From Flagellimonas lutimaris (lineage in GTDB: Bacteria; Bacteroidota; Bacteroidia; Flavobacteriales; Flavobacteriaceae): a stretch of 64,000 nt of DNA. Where the stretch lies: positions 372,001 to 436,000 of the forward strand of contig NZ_QXFH01000072.1 in the NCBI RefSeq assembly GCF_003581615.1, written 5' to 3'. Below the pieces are notes generated by a model. It made no database searches, had not been told where the DNA came from, and worked only from the letters and a program-made list of their open reading frames with translations. The position numbers and the translations under genes are program-made. This document shows positions 60,387 through 64,000 of this stretch, piece after piece (position 1 is the first letter of the stretch; every line of letters starts with the position of its first letter).

Positions 60387-62222
60387 CTAATCCAAAGGTC
60401 CATACACAATAGCTTCATCTCCAATGTTGATAAGTTTGCAACTTTTAGAGAAGCTACTGTTATCCGTTTTAATTTGGAATCTTAACTTTTTGTCCTTCCC
60501 ATTGGAATCTATCGGAAGCCAGCGATATGGTAAATCTAGCGTTGATTCTTTCGGGTTCATAAGTTCTAGAATAGCATGTTCACCGTGCAGATTTTCAAAA
60601 GAGGCTGGTTTGGCAAAGGACAATTCCAGTATATTGTCATCTATTGTTTTGCGTTCCAATAACTGAACCACCCTGTCATCAAAATACTTTTCATCATCAC
60701 ATTCCGACCAAATTTTGTCCTGGCTCATTTGCAATGCAGCCAAGAAACCTCCCTGAATTGACCCTTCAAAACCACCTCCTGGGAAAGCCCATGCCGATGC
60801 AAAGTATACATTGGGAATCAAGAAATTGTTTCTAAATCGCTTACTGGCTATCTGGTCTTTAGTTTGGGCATAGCCATAAACCGAACCACTTGGGTTCAGC
60901 GTATAGCGTTCAATGGTCTTGGATGTGGATACTTCGTAGTACGCTATACTATTTCGAATCCCTGGATATTGGTTTTCCAAACGTTGCAATAAAATTTGGG
61001 CTACTTCTTCTTTTTTGGCATCGTACTCTTCTTTGCTTAAAGTTTCCCAGTCTTCAATATAGTCCACAGTACAAATTACACCTTCAGATTTGTTAGGTGG
61101 TGCCAAACCAGCGTCTACTTTATTATAATCAACAAAAATGAACCTACGTTTAGACCAATCACCATGATGGTTATTTTTTATATCCTTTAAGGCCATTACA
61201 CCATCTCCTTGAAAAACGTTCGAATAGTATTTTACACCAAACTTTTTCACATCAGTATTGAACCCCAGATACATGCATAACAGCGAACATGAATTCGTTT
61301 TTGAACTTATTTTTTGTTGAAGCTGAGTCGAATATGGCTCATCCAACATCGATGGTACCAAAGGAATGGCACAATTGGCTATCACATTGTTACATAAAAT
61401 AGTAATCGGTTCTGAATTCTTATTAAAACTATCACGGAACATAACTCCGGTTACCTTACCGTTTTCCGTGATGATTTTTTCCGCCTTTTTACCCAATAGC
61501 ACGGTACCGCCGTTATTTTCTATATAAGAAGCAAGGTAATTGGAAAGCTGTTGTGACCCACCTTTTATAAAGTGGCCACCATTTTCAATGAAGCCTGAAA
61601 ATGGTATGGCAAAGTAGAACATGGATAATGTGTAAGGATCATCTCCCCAATACACAATATGAGCTATGAGATCTAGTTTTGCATCTTCATTGGTAATGTA
61701 CTTATCTAACCAAGACCCAACGGTATGTTTAGTTGCCTCTACAAGATTCGGGTAAAGCAATGGCATCAATGGATAAATCAGTTTTTGTACCAAAGGGGAA
61801 CGTGGAAGACTGGTAGCATCCTTTCGGGTTCCTGCTATCAACTTCATAAAACGTTTGATGCCTTTTTCTTCTTCAGGGTATTTATCGATCAACGCCTTGG
61901 TAGCTGCATCATATCCATGTGGCATCACAAAATCTTCTTTATCTGAAACCACCCCATAAAACTCAGGTACTTTTTCGAAATCCACATGTTTTTGTACGTC
62001 GAGCATTTTAAATATTCGCGTTATTGAACCATTTTCGGTTAGTCCACTCATTTCGTGTAAACCAACTTCTATAATAAAATCTCCTCGCTTAAATGTGGTT
62101 GCGCAGCCACCAGGCTTATGATGCTGCTCCAATAAAAGAACTTTTTTGCCAAATTTTGAAAGCGTTGCTCCAGCGGTTAATCCTGCCAGTCCGCCTCCTA
62201 TAATAATGGTATTGTATTTCAT
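60387..62222 (-). CDS. CrtI-like flavoprotein with C-terminal ferredoxin-reductase-type FAD domain
   Basis: A 611-residue protein. Residues 1-520 form a phytoene-desaturase/carotenoid-isomerase or retinol-saturase-like flavoenzyme: FAD motif IIGGGLAGLTAGATLSKFG, EQHHKPGGCATTF, and the C-terminal FAD contact SAWAFPGGGFEGSIQGG. From ~522 to the end a small beta domain begins LERKTIDDNILELSFAKP, continues HAILELMNPKES, PYRWLPIDS, LRFQIKTDNSSFSK and stops at DEAIVYGP. This is the FAD-binding barrel of ferredoxin-NADP reductase types without its NAD domain. The RxYS motif is weak (YRWLPIDS). No carotenoid genes are adjacent. Confidence 0.78.
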   Translation of the reverse strand: MKYNTIIIGGGLAGLTAGATLSKFGKKVLLLEQHHKPGGCATTFKRGDFIIEVGLHEMSGLTENGSITRIFKMLDVQKHVDFEKVPEFYGVVSDKEDFVMPHGYDAATKALIDKYPEEEKGIKRFMKLIAGTRKDATSLPRSPLVQKLIYPLMPLLYPNLVEATKHTVGSWLDKYITNEDAKLDLIAHIVYWGDDPYTLSMFYFAIPFSGFIENGGHFIKGGSQQLSNYLASYIENNGGTVLLGKKAEKIITENGKVTGVMFRDSFNKNSEPITILCNNVIANCAIPLVPSMLDEPYSTQLQQKISSKTNSCSLLCMYLGFNTDVKKFGVKYYSNVFQGDGVMALKDIKNNHHGDWSKRRFIFVDYNKVDAGLAPPNKSEGVICTVDYIEDWETLSKEEYDAKKEEVAQILLQRLENQYPGIRNSIAYYEVSTSKTIERYTLNPSGSVYGYAQTKDQIASKRFRNNFLIPNVYFASAWAFPGGGFEGSIQGGFLAALQMSQDKIWSECDDEKYFDDRVVQLLERKTIDDNILELSFAKPASFENLHGEHAILELMNPKESTLDLPYRWLPIDSNGKDKKLRFQIKTDNSSFSKSCKLINIGDEAIVYGPLD

Positions 62223-62332
62223 GACTGAAAAGAATTTGTAATTGATTGATAGTTAAATATTTAATAACCTTTAAAGCTATCTATTCAAACCCGTTTTAGC
62301 AATGACGATCGTCAGTTCCCTCTCTTTTTTAA

Positions 62333-62392
62333 AAGCAGGGAATTTAGTTTAAGGAAGGAGGAAACAATGCATTATAGCCATTGTTTCAGCAC
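62333..62392. repeat. H element, copy 2
   Basis: CAGGGAATTTAGTTTAAGG, AGGAGG, then GAAACAATGC...GCCATTGTTTC. It overlaps the last ~20 bases of the coding region ending at 62372. The stem is GAAACAATG/CATTGTTTC, longer than in the other copies. Confidence 0.8.
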
Positions 62393-63001
62393 ACTTTTAT
62401 TAATGGTTAAATTAAGGCAAACCGTCCAGGAAAGTATCAGTAAAAAAGCGGTTTTCTGAACTATAGGAGAATATTGAGTTAGATTTTCATTGTAGTAAAA
62501 GAAGTTGTTTAACCCAACAATAATCATACAAAACACACCCATTACCATTAAAACGGTTAATTGGTTTTTGTGAAGTGCTCGTAACATTCCAATGATCACC
62601 AAGGTGCCAAATACACTTAAGATAGTTGTCATAATATCGTGGTATTTGGTAAAAATGAAACTTGCTGATAACATTCCTACAGTCCCCGAAATTCTAATTA
62701 TTATTTTCCAATTTCTGCTTTTTTCAAAGTGATCTGCAAACTGAAAGAAAAAGATGATCATACTACCGCAAAGGATAGTTATACCTGCAATGGCAACGGG
62801 TCTTGCTTGATTTTGAACCCCATTCAAGCCGTTTTCACGCATTAAGTTGCACCAATGATTGTTGAGCCAATCAAAACCTGCTGAATTTATATCTGCCAGC
62901 GAACCGCCAGGGTATAGTTTGGAAGCATAAATGTAAATACCGATGAACACCAGTATTCCTATGGTAGGAAGAAATTTTAATAAGCCTTTTGGGTTTAGCA
63001 T
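62372..63001 (-). CDS. Six-helix membrane protein (DUF998-like)
   Basis: A 209-residue integral membrane protein with six predicted helices (LPTIGILVFIGIYIYASKLY, ARPVAIAGITILCGSMIIFFF, ISGTVGMLSASFIF, ILSVFGTLVIIGML, LMVMGVFCMIIVGLNNFF, TAFLLILSWTVCLNLTI). The length and the short extracytoplasmic loop with FDWLNNHWCNLM resemble DUF998 proteins. No function is known. Its last codons overlap H-element copy 2, so the C-terminus may have been changed by the repeat. Confidence 0.6.
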   Translation of the reverse strand: MLNPKGLLKFLPTIGILVFIGIYIYASKLYPGGSLADINSAGFDWLNNHWCNLMRENGLNGVQNQARPVAIAGITILCGSMIIFFFQFADHFEKSRNWKIIIRISGTVGMLSASFIFTKYHDIMTTILSVFGTLVIIGMLRALHKNQLTVLMVMGVFCMIIVGLNNFFYYNENLTQYSPIVQKTAFLLILSWTVCLNLTINKSVLKQWL

Positions 63002-63062
63002 ATCCCTCAGTTTTTACAAACATGCTATCATGTTCTTGGCTATGATTGTTTGTTGTCTTAAA

Positions 63063-63122
63063 AGTAGGGAATTTAGTTTAGGATGGGAGGGTAACAATGA
63101 ATCAAAGCCATTGTTGTGCTAT
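63063..63122. repeat. H element, copy 3
   Basis: AGTAGGGAATTTAGTTTAGG, GGGAGGGT, then AACAATG...CCATTGTTGTGC. It lies 2 bp after the stop of the DUF6090 gene at 63125. Pairing AACAATG/CATTGTT is retained. Confidence 0.8.
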
Positions 63123-63124
63123 CA

Positions 63125-63850
63125 TTATTTATCAATTTCATTATTTACCTGATGTAATAGAGCATCTATCTTTGGGGTGAATTTTTCGATGGTATTTTTC
63201 GCACTGGATGCTCTCCATTCAATATCTGCAAGAAGCCAAATAAATTCTGGTTTTTGTAAGATATCGTTAGGAATACGGTTAACTATCCAATTGTTATTTT
63301 CATCAAGATATGGAAACTCACGAAGTGAGAGCAATTGTTCTACATTGGACCTATATCGTCTTGTTGCATGGTCAATTTGAGTTTTAAACAATATCAACTC
63401 GAAATCAAAGAAATTTATTAAGTGATTTCGTAGACTATCATTGGAAACACGATCTATTCCAGAAGTTTTTAATGCTTCATAGGGGCCAGTATTGAACTGA
63501 TAATATCTTCCAATATTTAAATTCCATAATTCGGACTGCAAAGAATCATGAAAAGTAACCCTATTTTGAGTCAAGCTTGTAAAATGATCTACCGTATTCT
63601 TTAGAGCTTCATAAGCCTGAATTTGCTCTTGTAAGTTAATTTGGTCTCCCTTCAACCCTCTTTTGATTTCTGATAACATTTTCACTTCATAGGCTCGGTC
63701 CTTTTTGGCTTCATTCCAATTATTAATCTGTAAAGCAATCAAAATTCCAATAACCACTAGCACGATTTCTCCAATGGCATAGGTCAGGTATTTTCCAAAC
63801 TTGTTTTCAGAGAGTAGTTGTTGACGGATTTTCCTAAAGAATTTAATCAC
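63125..63850 (-). CDS. DUF6090 family protein
   Basis: A 241-residue protein with the N-terminal signature of the family: basic start KFFRKIRQQLLSENKFGKYL, then one membrane helix AIGEIVLVVIGILIALQINNWNE, and a helical soluble part (MLSEIKRGLKGDQINLQEQI). DUF6090 proteins are numerous in Flavobacteriia and uncharacterised. The start codon is GTG (63850-63848). It is followed by H-element copy 3 and preceded by palindrome X copy 5. Confidence 0.85.
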   Translation of the reverse strand: MIKFFRKIRQQLLSENKFGKYLTYAIGEIVLVVIGILIALQINNWNEAKKDRAYEVKMLSEIKRGLKGDQINLQEQIQAYEALKNTVDHFTSLTQNRVTFHDSLQSELWNLNIGRYYQFNTGPYEALKTSGIDRVSNDSLRNHLINFFDFELILFKTQIDHATRRYRSNVEQLLSLREFPYLDENNNWIVNRIPNDILQKPEFIWLLADIEWRASSAKNTIEKFTPKIDALLHQVNNEIDK

Positions 63851-63898
63851 AAGCGGTTGGTTTCTCTAAAGATAGGATTTTTAATGAATTGGATACTT

Positions 63899-63989
63899 GT
63901 CATTTCGAACCGACCGAAGGGAGTGTGAGAAATCTGAATGGTTACAGGAGATTTCTCAATCGTCGCCGTGCTCCTCATGTCGAAATGAC
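63899..63989. repeat. Dispersed palindrome X, copy 5 (complete)
   Basis: A 91-bp inverted repeat, GTCATTTCGAACCGACCG ... CTCATGTCGAAATGAC, with inner GAGAAATC/GATTTCTC. It is nearly identical to copy 4, and the following GGGCGGTG also matches, so the shared block continues past the right edge. Confidence 0.88.
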
Positions 63990-64000
63990 AATGGGCGGTG

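Overview
The window is chromosomal DNA from a marine-type member of the Flavobacteriaceae (Bacteroidota). I infer this from the gene families (DUF6090, DUF4369-TlpA, a fused 2-oxoacid dehydrogenase E1, SusC-like plug sequences, the TIGR03915/TIGR03916 DNA-repair pair), from promoters of the TTTG-N18-TAnnTTTG type with no obvious Shine-Dalgarno sequences, and from the moderate A+T content. Species cannot be read from the sequence. I saw no rRNA, tRNA, CRISPR array, transposase or phage structural gene.

Positions 1-49.5 kb are mostly core housekeeping genes in short operons on both strands: a truncated M1 peptidase and a patatin; a degenerate OmpA relative, an FMN glutamate-synthase-like enzyme, an M20 amidohydrolase and a DsrE protein; the PcrA/UvrD helicase; a membrane-anchored hydrolase; two related lipoproteins; a YciO protein, OmpA lipoprotein, glycosyltransferase, HsdR_N-like protein and holA; DoxX and the fused branched-chain 2-oxoacid dehydrogenase E1; an M1-like protein without zinc ligands joined to a barrel-like C-terminus; LOG and UvrA; a DNA-repair cassette; an SMP-30/ATP-grasp/GGT/AcpH cluster; glmM, an LpxL-like acyltransferase and a rhomboid protease; TlpA; a GlcD/GlpC-type oxidoreductase; an LpxH-like phosphoesterase; aroC; a dicarboxylate symporter; and a MuiA-family protein carrying an inserted SusC-like CarbopepD plus plug segment.

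The clearest candidate regulatory system is at 27.3-30.9 kb. An S24 (LexA-type) repressor with an intact Ala-Gly cleavage site and Ser/Lys dyad is divergent from a radical-SAM DNA-repair gene and its TIGR03915 partner. Four palindromes of the form TGGAW-N3-WTCCA lie between them, overlapping the predicted promoters on both strands. This looks like an SOS-like, self-regulated repair module in a phylum that mostly lacks classical LexA.

From about 49.5 to 63.9 kb the window is accessory in character. It is more A+T-rich to the eye, all genes are on the minus strand, and the genes are single or in small sets: hydrolases, a VOC protein, an amidohydrolase, a nucleoside-hydrolase-like protein, an RsgA GTPase, an ECF sigma factor with neighbours, a desaturase-like flavoprotein and membrane proteins of unknown function. 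Many genes are followed at the 3' side by long imperfect palindromes that begin CAACGG and end near GTTG, or by one of three copies of a 60-bp hairpin element. Gene plus 3' palindrome resembles a cassette array, although the ends do not match canonical integron attC core sites exactly. A second dispersed palindrome (GTCATTTCG...CGAAATGAC) occurs five times.
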